This document shows positions 1 through 6,908 of a stretch of 64,000 bases of DNA, one piece after another. The notes under the pieces are model-generated. The model ran no database searches. It saw nothing but the letters and a program-made list of their open reading frames with translations, and was not told the DNA's origin. Made by a program: the position numbers and the translations under genes. This DNA comes from DASRDR01 sp044867785 (GTDB lineage: Bacteria; Methylomirabilota; Methylomirabilia; Rokubacteriales; DASRDR01): positions 1-64,000 of the forward strand of contig JBIOVM010000085.1 of NCBI GenBank assembly GCA_044867785.1, given 5' to 3'. Numbering within the stretch: position 1 is the first letter of the stretch; every line of letters starts with the position of its first letter.

Positions 1-39
1 TCGCAACGCTCGGTGCGAGAAGCCTCAGCCGCCCGGAAA

Positions 40-975
40 ATGTCGGGAAGTGAAAGTCTGACCCCGAAGGTGGTGACGATGGCGGAGGCGGTACGCCGCC
101 ATGTTCCGGACGGCGCCAGCGTCGCGCTCGGGACCGCGCTCGAGTGCCTCATCCCGTTCGCCGCGGTCCACGAGCTGATCCGGCAGGGTCGCCGGGACCT
201 CGTGCTCGTGGGGCCGATCTCCGACATCGCCTTCGATCAGCTGGTCGCGGCCGGCTGCGTCCGCCGCATCGTGGCCGCCTGGGTGGGGAACGTCCAGCAC
301 GGCTCCGCCTACGCGTTCCGTCGGGCGCTCGAGCAGGGCGTGCCGAACCGGATCGAGGTGGAGGACCACTCGAACTTCTCGATCGCCCTCGCCCTGGAGG
401 CGGCGGCGCTGGGCGTCCCGTATCTGCCGACCCGGAGCCTGCTCGGCTCGGACGTGCTCGCCCGGAACCCGCGGCTGCGCACGGCCGCGTGCCCGTTCAC
501 GGGCGATCCCTTGGTCCTCGTGCCCGCGCTCGCCCCCGACGTCGCGATCCTCCACGTCCAGCGGGCGGACGCCCAGGGGAACTGCCAGGCCTGGGGGCCG
601 ACCGGCGTGAGCGCGGCGGCGGGGAAGGCCAGCCGCACGGTGATCGTCGTCGCCGAGGAGCTGGTGGAGCCCGCGGTGCTCCGGAGCGACCCGAACCGGA
701 CCCTCCTGCCCGGGTTCCTGGTGGCGGCCGTCGTGCCCCTGCCGGGCGGCGCGCATCCGTCCCCGGTCCAGGGCCACTACCACCGCGACCACGCGCTGTA
801 CGCGGACTGGCACGCGCGCTCCGCGACCGTCGACGGCGCGGCCGCCTGGCTGGACGAGTGGGTGCGCGCGCCCGGCGACCATGCCGGCTACCTCGCGAAG
901 CTCGGACCGGAGCGGCTGGATCGGCTCCGGCCGCGACGGGCCCAGTTTGCGGCGCCGGTCGACTACGGAAGCTGA
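40..975 (+). CDS. CoA-transferase family I, subunit A (glutaconate CoA-transferase / IpdA-like)
   Basis: Resembles the alpha subunit of two-subunit family I CoA transferases (GctA/IpdA type), which move CoA between acyl groups in the cytoplasm. The 311-residue protein has the usual layout for this subunit: an N-terminal glycine-rich stretch (GASVALGTALE), the LVLVGP strand, a WVGNV segment near residue 80 and a C-terminal region rich in acidic and aromatic residues. The ATG at 40 is chosen over an in-frame GTG at 13 because homology begins after it; neither has a clear Shine-Dalgarno sequence. The stop lies 10 nt before the start of subunit B, so the pair is probably cotranscribed. The acyl substrate cannot be read from sequence. 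The nearby benzoyl-CoA genes make a ring-cleavage dicarboxylyl-CoA plausible, but this is inference. Confidence 0.82.
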   Translation: MSGSESLTPKVVTMAEAVRRHVPDGASVALGTALECLIPFAAVHELIRQGRRDLVLVGPISDIAFDQLVAAGCVRRIVAAWVGNVQHGSAYAFRRALEQGVPNRIEVEDHSNFSIALALEAAALGVPYLPTRSLLGSDVLARNPRLRTAACPFTGDPLVLVPALAPDVAILHVQRADAQGNCQAWGPTGVSAAAGKASRTVIVVAEELVEPAVLRSDPNRTLLPGFLVAAVVPLPGGAHPSPVQGHYHRDHALYADWHARSATVDGAAAWLDEWVRAPGDHAGYLAKLGPERLDRLRPRRAQFAAPVDYGS

Positions 976-985
976 CGGGACTCGC

Positions 986-1756
986 GTGACGCTCGCCTAC
1001 ACCCCTGCCGAGCTCATGGTGGCCGCCGCCGCGCGGGAGATTCGGGACGGCGAGGTCGTCTTCGTGGGCATGCGGCTGCCGCTCCTCGCCTTCTGCCTGG
1101 CGCGGTCCACTCACGCCCCGACGGCCGTGGGCCTGTTCGAAAACGGCGTGGTCCGCGATTCTCCGGCGCTCGCGTTCCTGGTGACGATGTCGGACGGGCC
1201 CAACGTGAGCGGGGCCCTCTGGTGCACGGAGATGCGCGAGGTCATGGGGCTCATGCAGGCGGGCCGCGTGACGCTCGGCTTCATCGGCGGCGCCCAGGTG
1301 GACCGCTTCGGGAACCTCAATACCTCCTACGTCGGCTCGCGCGGGGCGAGCGTCCGCCTGCCGGGCTCCGGCGGCGCCGCGGACATCGCCTCGCTCGCAC
1401 GTCGCCATGTCGTGATCATGGCGCACGAGCGGCGCCGATTCGTGGAGCGCGTCGACTACGTGACGTCCCCGGGCCACGGCACCGGCGGCGACTGGCGTGC
1501 GCGGACGGGACTGTCGGGCGGGGGTCCGTCGGCGGTCATCACCACGCTGGGCCTCTTCCGATTCGACCCGGTCACCCGCGAGATGGTCCTCGCGAGCGCC
1601 CACCCCGCGGTGAGCGTGGACCACGTGCGGGCCGAGACCGGCTGGCCGCTCCGGGTCGCCGCCGCCGTCGAGGAGACTCCGCGGCCCACGGAGGAGGAGC
1701 TGGCGACGATCCGACGCTTCGACCCGGACGGCTTCTGGACGCGGGCCCGCGGATGA
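986..1756 (+). CDS. CoA-transferase family I, subunit B (GctB/IpdB-like)
   Basis: Beta-subunit partner of the preceding CoA transferase. The GTG at 986 gives a 256-residue protein beginning MTLAYTPAEL, which fits the family; upstream in-frame sequence is only the shadow of subunit A. The segment GLFENGVV near residue 50 matches the ENG motif whose glutamate forms the acyl-enzyme and glutamyl-CoA intermediate in family I CoA transferases, so this looks like a true transferase rather than a derived hydrolase. Later conserved pieces include GGAQVDRFGNLNTS and a GSGGAADIAS loop near residues 110-135. Substrate is unknown. Followed by about 120 nt with no recognisable gene. Confidence 0.82.
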   Translation: MTLAYTPAELMVAAAAREIRDGEVVFVGMRLPLLAFCLARSTHAPTAVGLFENGVVRDSPALAFLVTMSDGPNVSGALWCTEMREVMGLMQAGRVTLGFIGGAQVDRFGNLNTSYVGSRGASVRLPGSGGAADIASLARRHVVIMAHERRRFVERVDYVTSPGHGTGGDWRARTGLSGGGPSAVITTLGLFRFDPVTREMVLASAHPAVSVDHVRAETGWPLRVAAAVEETPRPTEEELATIRRFDPDGFWTRARG

Positions 1757-1880
1757 GGCGCACGGCGCGTCGCCCCGCACCGTCGGCCGGCAGGTCCGCC
1801 TGGCGAAGTCCGAGGTTCCGGACGAAGATGGGGACGGTGAGGCGGAGACCCCGTGGCGTGCACCGGACGGATCGGCGTCC

Positions 1881-2362
1881 GTGACCGCCGACGTCGTCGT
1901 CATCGGATCGGGCGGGCTGGGCTACGAGAGCGACCCGACGCAGTTCGACATCGACGCCCTGCCGAAGGACTTCTCGATCGCGGACACGCCTCTCGACCTC
2001 GACGTGCTGCGTCGCCTGATGGCGCGTGTGCGCGAGCAGCTGCCGGCGCTTCACGAGGCGCCCGTCCGCGTCCACCGCGGAGGGATCCCACGATGACTCC
2101 GGACGGCCAGCACATCGTCGGGCCGGTGCCGGGCGCCCGCGGCCTGTTCGTGGCGAGCGGCTGCAACGTGGCGGGGCTGTCGATCGCCCCCGCCATCGGG
2201 GAGCAGCTGGCCGAGTGGATCGTCGACGGCAGGCCGACCGAGGACCTCGGCGCCATGTCCATCGCCCGCTTCGGCGTGGAGTGGCGTGAGGAGCGGCGGC
2301 TCCGCGAGGCGTCGGCCTGGGAGTACTGGCACTTCTACGCCTATCGGACGCCGGAGGGGTGA
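1881..2362 (+). pseudogene. Decayed FAD-dependent oxidoreductase (DAO family), internal deletion plus frameshift
   Basis: Remnant of a D-amino-acid-oxidase/sarcosine-dehydrogenase-type flavoprotein. The GTG at 1881 starts TADVVVIGSGG, the beginning of an FAD-binding Rossmann fold, but the next residues (LGYESDPTQFDIDALPKDF) already belong to the C-terminal third of such proteins, so about 250 residues are missing in frame. The frame then ends at a TGA at 2094-2096, while the family's C-terminal signature (MTPDGQHIVGPVPGARG, then FVASGCNVAGLSIAPAIG) continues in another frame to 2362. One extra C in the run ATCCCACGATG near 2088 would restore the reading I-P-T-M-T-P-D-G. A real pseudogene is favoured because the internal deletion is independent of the frameshift; the missing C alone could be a sequencing error. 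Confidence 0.78.
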
Positions 2363-2369
2363 AGGGGCC

Positions 2370-3221
2370 GTGCGGACGCAAGCGGATCGGGGAGCGACGT
2401 TCCGGGCGCTCCACGCGCGCCCCGGCGTCTTCATCGTTCCGAACCCGTGGGACGTCGGCACCGCCAAGATCCTCGCGGCGCTCGGCTTCGAGGCGCTCGC
2501 GACGACGAGCCTGGGGCTCGCCAACAGCCTGGGACGCCCAGACGGAGCGGGCGCCGTCAGCCGCACCGAGGTCCTCGACAACTGCCGCGCGATCGCCGGG
2601 GCGACCGAGCTGCCCGTCACGGCCGACCTGGAGAACGGCTATGCCCACGAGCCCCGGGCGGCCGCCGAGATGATCCGGCTGGCGGCGGAGGCGGGCGTCG
2701 TGGGCGCCTCGATCGAGGACGCGACGGGCGACGCCGAGAACCCGATCTACGACTTCGAGCTGGCCGTCGAGCGGGTGCACGCCGCGATCGAGGTGGCGCG
2801 GTCGCTGCCGATTCCCTTCACGCTGACCGCCCGCGCGGAGAATCTCCTCCACGGGCACCCCGACCTCGACGACACGATCCGGCGCTTGCAGGCGTTCGAA
2901 CGGGCCGGCGCCGACGTCCTCTACGCACCCGGTCTCCGGGACCTCGCGTCGATCCGCACCGTCGTCGCGTCGGTGACGCGTCCCGTCAACGTCGTGGCGG
3001 GCACGCTCGATCCCTCGATCACCGCCGCCCAACTCGCGGAGGTGGGCGTCAAGCGCATCAGCGTCGGCGGCGCGCTGTCGCGGCTCGCGCTGGCCGCGTT
3101 CCGCGCGGGGGCGCGGGCGCTGAGGGATCGGGGCGACTTCAGCTGGCTGCGCGACACGGTTCCGAGCCGAGAGCTGTGGGCGATCTTCAGCGCGATCCAG
3201 CCGAGGGAGGAGACGCGATAG
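2370..3221 (+). CDS. Isocitrate lyase / PEP-mutase superfamily protein
   Basis: A 283-residue (beta/alpha)8-barrel protein of the ICL/PEPM superfamily, whose members make or break C-C or C-P bonds next to a carboxylate using Mg2+. Visible family pieces are VPNPWDVGTAKIL near residue 23, the metal-site strands VTADLENGYA and GASIEDATGD, and TARAENLL. The KKCGH-type cysteine motif of true isocitrate lyase is absent, so it is more like 2-methylisocitrate lyase or oxaloacetate/phosphonopyruvate-processing members. GTG 2370 is used because upstream sequence overlaps the pseudogene tail and is not family-like. It starts 7 nt after the pseudogene's last stop. Exact reaction unknown. Confidence 0.82.
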   Translation: MRTQADRGATFRALHARPGVFIVPNPWDVGTAKILAALGFEALATTSLGLANSLGRPDGAGAVSRTEVLDNCRAIAGATELPVTADLENGYAHEPRAAAEMIRLAAEAGVVGASIEDATGDAENPIYDFELAVERVHAAIEVARSLPIPFTLTARAENLLHGHPDLDDTIRRLQAFERAGADVLYAPGLRDLASIRTVVASVTRPVNVVAGTLDPSITAAQLAEVGVKRISVGGALSRLALAAFRAGARALRDRGDFSWLRDTVPSRELWAIFSAIQPREETR

Positions 3222-3439
3222 CCACGGTCGCGGTGGACCGGCGGGCACCCGGCCCGCTGGTGCCCACTTCAGGAGGGGACCCGGCCCTACTGGCAGGTCT
3301 CGATGCCTCCTTGGGTGCGGCCACGCCTTCCCGGGCCGCTCGGCGGCCGTTCCGGCGTGGCTCGCGGCTACGCGGACCTTTACGCGTTGCGTGCGTGCAG
3401 ATAGATTGTCGGTCATCGTGACGGAAGGGCGGGGTTTCC

Positions 3440-4783
3440 ATGCGGGGGTTTGAGACCATCGGAAACGCCACGCTGATCGTCCACGACGGCGAGCCCATCC
3501 TGGCCACCGACCCGTGGATCACGGGCGAGCCATACTTCGGCAGTTGGGGCATGTCGCACCAGATTCCGCCCGCAATCCTCGATCGTATCACGCACAGCCG
3601 CTTCATCTGGTTCTCCCACGGGCATCCTGACCACCTGAACGCGGACTCGCTGCATGAGCTGTCCGGGCGCCAGATCCTGTTGCCCGACCACGTGGGCGGT
3701 CTCATCGCCGGATCGATGATCGAATCAAAGCTCAACGTCCAGATCCTGCCGACCAAGCAGTGGGTCGAGCTTTCCCCGAACGTCCGGGTCATGTGCCTTC
3801 CCGACTACAACCAGGACGCGACGCTGCTGGTGGCCATGGGCGACCGCCTGATCGTGGATTTGAACGACGGCGCGGCACTCGGCTACCGGCTGTTCATACG
3901 GCGTCTCTCCCGCTCGTTCAAGCGACGCTATCTGCTCGCGCTGCGCAACTACGGCGACGCCGACATGATGAACCTCTGGAGCGAGGATGGCCGCTTCCTG
4001 CCGCCGCCGGCGGCGAGCAAGCCTTCCGTCGGGCGGATGTACGAGGAGCTGCTGAGAAGCTTCGACGGCACCCACGCGGTGCCGTTCAGCTGCTTCCACG
4101 CGTATCAGCGGAGCGACAGCATTTGGGCGTCCCGGTACAGTACGCCGCTGTCCGCCCACTATCAGGGGTACGACTACCGCGGGGCCGACCTCCTGCCCGC
4201 GTTCGTGCGCGTGGACTTCGAAAGCGAGTCCGTCACCGAGCTGAACCCGCCGGAGACCCCCGCCGTCGTCAAGGACCCCGCCGCATTCGGAGACGACTGG
4301 TCGGAACCCCTGGAGAAAGACGAGCTGGCGGCCTGCCATGCGTACTTCAAGCGGAAGGCGCACCTTGCCAAGACCCTGGGGTTCATCAATCTCCGGATCG
4401 GCGGCCGGACCGACACCGTGGTGCTGAACGCGGCTCTGAGGACGGGCCTCACCTTCGAATGCCCGCGGAACTCCTTCGTCAAGGCGATCAAGTGGGAGAC
4501 CTTCGACGACCTGTTGATCGGGAACTTCATGAAGACCACGCTCCACGGGCTCACGGGCCTTTACCCGGACTTCACGCCGTACGTGGCGAAGTACGCCGAC
4601 AACGGGCGCGCGCAGTCCGAAGACGAGCTGCGCCGCTATTTCAAGGCCTACCGCGAACGGTCCACCGCCGAGTTCCTGCTGACGAGACTTCAGTTCCGGG
4701 CCGACGCGGTCTTCCGTCGCCAGTTCTCCCGGGAGTCCCGGATCTTCCAGGCGGCCAAACGGGCCTACCACTGGATCAAGTAA
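3440..4783 (+). CDS. MBL-fold metal-dependent hydrolase
   Basis: A 447-residue protein with an N-terminal metallo-beta-lactamase fold: the metal motif SHGHPDHLN (HxHxDH) lies near residues 58-66, after the strand ATDPWITGEPYF, which is typical of UlaG-like and CMP-Neu5Ac-hydroxylase-like members. The long C-terminal half (about residues 230-447) is rich in aromatic residues and is not a domain I can name. It stands alone, with more than 140 nt of non-coding sequence on each side. By eye its codons are less extreme in G+C than its neighbours (many aag, ttc, gac, tcc and a few A/T third positions), which could mean later acquisition; this was not computed. Substrate unknown. Confidence 0.75.
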   Translation: MRGFETIGNATLIVHDGEPILATDPWITGEPYFGSWGMSHQIPPAILDRITHSRFIWFSHGHPDHLNADSLHELSGRQILLPDHVGGLIAGSMIESKLNVQILPTKQWVELSPNVRVMCLPDYNQDATLLVAMGDRLIVDLNDGAALGYRLFIRRLSRSFKRRYLLALRNYGDADMMNLWSEDGRFLPPPAASKPSVGRMYEELLRSFDGTHAVPFSCFHAYQRSDSIWASRYSTPLSAHYQGYDYRGADLLPAFVRVDFESESVTELNPPETPAVVKDPAAFGDDWSEPLEKDELAACHAYFKRKAHLAKTLGFINLRIGGRTDTVVLNAALRTGLTFECPRNSFVKAIKWETFDDLLIGNFMKTTLHGLTGLYPDFTPYVAKYADNGRAQSEDELRRYFKAYRERSTAEFLLTRLQFRADAVFRRQFSRESRIFQAAKRAYHWIK

Positions 4784-4934
4784 GTGGTCCTTGCCTTCGC
4801 CGGGTTCCTCCGCGGAGCACGTGAGATGAAGGGCCAAGGCGCTGCACCCGGCTCCGCGGCACCGTCCCCCGGGCCGGGATCCCGGAAGACCTTCACTGTC
4901 GGACCGTGAAGCCATCCTTTCCGGAGGGGTGATC
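4784..4934 (+). other. Intergenic region with inverted repeats
   Basis: The stretch of 151 nt between the MBL gene and the nitrilase gene holds no ORF I can support. It contains a perfect 12-nt palindrome (CCGGGATCCCGG, 4874-4885) and a 6-bp hairpin CTTCAC / GTGAAG with a 9-nt loop (4891-4911). No T-run follows either one. They could be a weak terminator or a regulator site. Confidence 0.3.
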
Positions 4935-5789
4935 ATGTCCACGCTGCGAATCGGGCTTGCCCAGTGTCGCCAGACCGGCGATTTCGACGCGAACGCCGCG
5001 ACGATCGCCCGCATGATCGACGCGGCCGCGCGTCAGCGCGTCCAGGTCCTGTGCTTTCCGGAGACGCAGACCGTCGGGTATCGCGTCGACATCGCGACGC
5101 CGGAGCAGCCGGTTCCGGTCGAGCGGCTCGCCGAGCTCCACCGCAAGGCGGCCGAGCGCTGCGGCAGCCTGGGGATGGCGTGCATTCTCGGAACGGAGAC
5201 GCCGCTCGAGACGGATCCACATCGCGGCAAGCCGTACAACTCTGCCCTCGTGATCTCCGAACGAGGACGGGTCCTCGGAGTGCACCACAAGACGCGGCTC
5301 ACGCCGCTCGACGCCTTGGCCTACACGCCGGGCCGCGGGTTCGAGACGTTCGAGCTGTTCGGCGTCCGCGTCGGCGTGGTGATCTGCTTCGAGGGCCTGC
5401 GCTTCCCGGACTCGACCCGTGAGTGCGTCCGCCAGGGCGCGCAGGTCATCTTCCATCCTCAGAACAACACGACCCGGCCGAACGACTGGAAGGTGCCCGT
5501 CCACCACGCCATGATCGTCACGCGGGCGGCCGAGAACACGGTCTGGTTCGCCTCCTGCAACGCGTGCCTCGAGCCGCACCAGAACTCACGCTCGCTCGTC
5601 GTGGCGCCGGACGGCCAGATCGCCGCCCAGACCGAGCTCCGCCGCGAGGAGCTGCTGATCGCCGACCTCGACGTGGGGCGGGCGACCCGGGCGATGTTCG
5701 AGTTCGACCGGGGTGGGATGGCCGACGTCCTGTTCGCGGGCACGGTCCGGCCGGAGGAGTTCGCCGCGGCGGGTCCCATGAGGTCCTGA
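4935..5789 (+). CDS. Carbon-nitrogen hydrolase (nitrilase superfamily)
   Basis: A 284-residue amidase of the nitrilase superfamily that hydrolyses a carbon-nitrogen (amide, carbamoyl or nitrile) bond. The catalytic Glu-Lys-Cys triad can be read: E43 in CFPETQ, the lysine in GVHHKTRLTP (about residue 118) and the cysteine in VVICFEGLRFPD (about residue 153). Length fits a single-domain member. The ATG at 4935 is chosen because GGAGGGG (4923-4929) sits at the right distance; an in-frame GTG at 4929 lies inside that Shine-Dalgarno sequence. It is followed by about 100 nt and then a SnoaL-like gene on the same strand. Substrate cannot be predicted. Confidence 0.85.
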   Translation: MSTLRIGLAQCRQTGDFDANAATIARMIDAAARQRVQVLCFPETQTVGYRVDIATPEQPVPVERLAELHRKAAERCGSLGMACILGTETPLETDPHRGKPYNSALVISERGRVLGVHHKTRLTPLDALAYTPGRGFETFELFGVRVGVVICFEGLRFPDSTRECVRQGAQVIFHPQNNTTRPNDWKVPVHHAMIVTRAAENTVWFASCNACLEPHQNSRSLVVAPDGQIAAQTELRREELLIADLDVGRATRAMFEFDRGGMADVLFAGTVRPEEFAAAGPMRS

Positions 5790-5887
5790 CGTCCGCCTCC
5801 CGGCCGCGGGCGCCGGCGAGGGTTCGCCGCGCCGAGACCGGCGCGCCATCCACGCCGCCGGAGGCCGAAGAAGGAGACTCGTGAGCG

Positions 5888-6310
5888 ATGGTCAGCGAGG
5901 ATCGCAAGCTGGCCGAGGCGCTGGAGCAGGTCAGGCTCGCCCTAGCGGCGATGGGATCCGGCGACCCGGAACCGTACATCAAGTGCTGGGCCGAGTCGGA
6001 CGACGTCACGCTCTTCGGCGCGCTGGGCCCGATCGACAGGGGCTTCCGGCGCCTCGCCAAGACGTTTCGCTGGGTGGGCAGTCGCTTCCGGAAGGGACAC
6101 CTGGTGCCCGAGCACTCGGTCGTGTTCTCGAGCGGGGACCTCGCCTATACCGTCGGCTTCGAGCGCGGTGAGGTGACCGTGGACGACGGGCCCCCGCGCC
6201 CGATGACGATCCGAGTCACGCACATCTACCGGCGGTTCGGCGACACGTGGCGGCTGGTGCATCGCCACGCCGACTTTCCGCCTCCGGACGAGCGCCGCGC
6301 CATGGCCTGA
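5888..6310 (+). CDS. SnoaL-like / NTF2-fold protein
   Basis: A 140-residue protein matching the SnoaL-like/NTF2 alpha+beta cone fold: an N-terminal helix (LAEALEQVRLALAAM), the CWAESDDVTLFGA strand region, and a C-terminal strand RVTHIYRRFGDTWRLVHRHAD that ends like steroid-isomerase-type small domains. Such proteins are cyclases, isomerases or ligand-binding proteins, and no catalytic dyad is certain here. AAGGAG just upstream (about 5870-5876) supports ATG 5888. It ends about 30 nt before the promoter region of the aromatic operon, so it is probably the last gene of the preceding unit. Confidence 0.7.
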   Translation: MVSEDRKLAEALEQVRLALAAMGSGDPEPYIKCWAESDDVTLFGALGPIDRGFRRLAKTFRWVGSRFRKGHLVPEHSVVFSSGDLAYTVGFERGEVTVDDGPPRPMTIRVTHIYRRFGDTWRLVHRHADFPPPDERRAMA

Positions 6311-6338
6311 GGCGCCCCCGCCGATGCCCCCCGCGCGG

Positions 6339-6368
6339 TTGACAGACCGTGGAGCGATTCAGTATGTA
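6339..6368 (+). promoter_or_regulatory. Putative sigma-70 promoter of the hcr-box operon
   Basis: A perfect -35 hexamer TTGACA (6339-6344) is followed after 18 nt by TATGTA (6363-6368), a 3/6 match to the -10 box. The region is locally A+T-rich in an otherwise extremely G+C-rich window and lies 46 nt before the start of hcrC. It probably drives the aromatic-degradation genes. Confidence 0.45.
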
Positions 6369-6385
6369 TTAACTAGGTTCATTAC
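6366..6385 (+). promoter_or_regulatory. Candidate operator upstream of hcrC
   Basis: An imperfect A+T-rich palindrome (arms GTATTAA and TCATTAC around CTAGGT) overlaps the -10/start region of the putative promoter. A second 6-bp inverted pair, ATTCAG at 6357-6362 and CTGAAT at 6388-6393, brackets it. This position suits a repressor. The XRE-cupin regulator encoded downstream in the operon is an obvious candidate binder, but that is inference. Confidence 0.35.
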
Positions 6386-6413
6386 CCCTGAATAGCCCAC
6401 CGGGGGACGCGAG

Positions 6414-6908
6414 ATGCGGAGCCTCTTGACCCTGACCGTGAACGGCGAGCGCCGGGACGTGGCGGTGCCGGTCCACCGGACGCTGCTCGAGGTCCTGCGC
6501 GAGGATCTCGGCCTCGCGGGCACGAAGCACGGCTGCGAGCTCGGCGAGTGCGGGACGTGCACGGTGCTCGTGGACGGCCAGCCGGTCCTGTCGTGCCTCG
6601 CGCTCGCCATCGAGTGCCAGGACGTCCCGATCCGGACCATCGAGGGCCTGGCCGAGGGGAATCGGCTCCATCCGCTACAGCAGGCCTTCGCCGAGCTGGG
6701 GGCGGCGCAGTGCGGGTACTGCACGCCGGGCATCCTTCTGACCGCCCAGGCGCTGCTGGATGCGACGCCGCGCCCCGATCGCCAGACCATCCGCGCCGCC
6801 CTGGCCGGCAACCTCTGCCGCTGCACGGGCTACACGAAGATCCTCGACGCCGTCGAGCTGGCCGCCGGCCGGATGGCGATGCCCGCCGGGAGCCGCGCCG
6901 GTGAGTAG
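6414..6908 (+). CDS. hcrC: 4-hydroxybenzoyl-CoA reductase-type gamma subunit, [2Fe-2S] protein
   Basis: Small electron-transfer subunit (164 residues) of a xanthine-oxidase-family molybdenum enzyme. The N-terminal plant-type [2Fe-2S] cluster is held by C41, C46, C49 and C61 (CELGECGTC followed by SC), and the second helical [2Fe-2S] domain by C100, C103, C135 and C137 (CGYC and CRC). All eight ligands are present. It passes electrons between the Mo cofactor of HcrA and the FAD/[4Fe-4S] subunit HcrB. The gene order small-large-medium and the HcrB feature below point to 4-hydroxybenzoyl-CoA reductase, which removes the ring hydroxyl of 4-hydroxybenzoyl-CoA to give benzoyl-CoA. Its stop overlaps the GTG start of hcrA by 8 nt. 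First gene of the operon. Confidence 0.88.
   Translation: MRSLLTLTVNGERRDVAVPVHRTLLEVLREDLGLAGTKHGCELGECGTCTVLVDGQPVLSCLALAIECQDVPIRTIEGLAEGNRLHPLQQAFAELGAAQCGYCTPGILLTAQALLDATPRPDRQTIRAALAGNLCRCTGYTKILDAVELAAGRMAMPAGSRAGE

Noticed and set aside
2094..2096. In-frame TGA in the FAD oxidoreductase remnant considered as a selenocysteine codon
   Set aside because: The reading frame changes after it and the C-terminal signature is in another frame, so it is a frameshift product and not a Sec codon; the gene also lacks about 250 residues.
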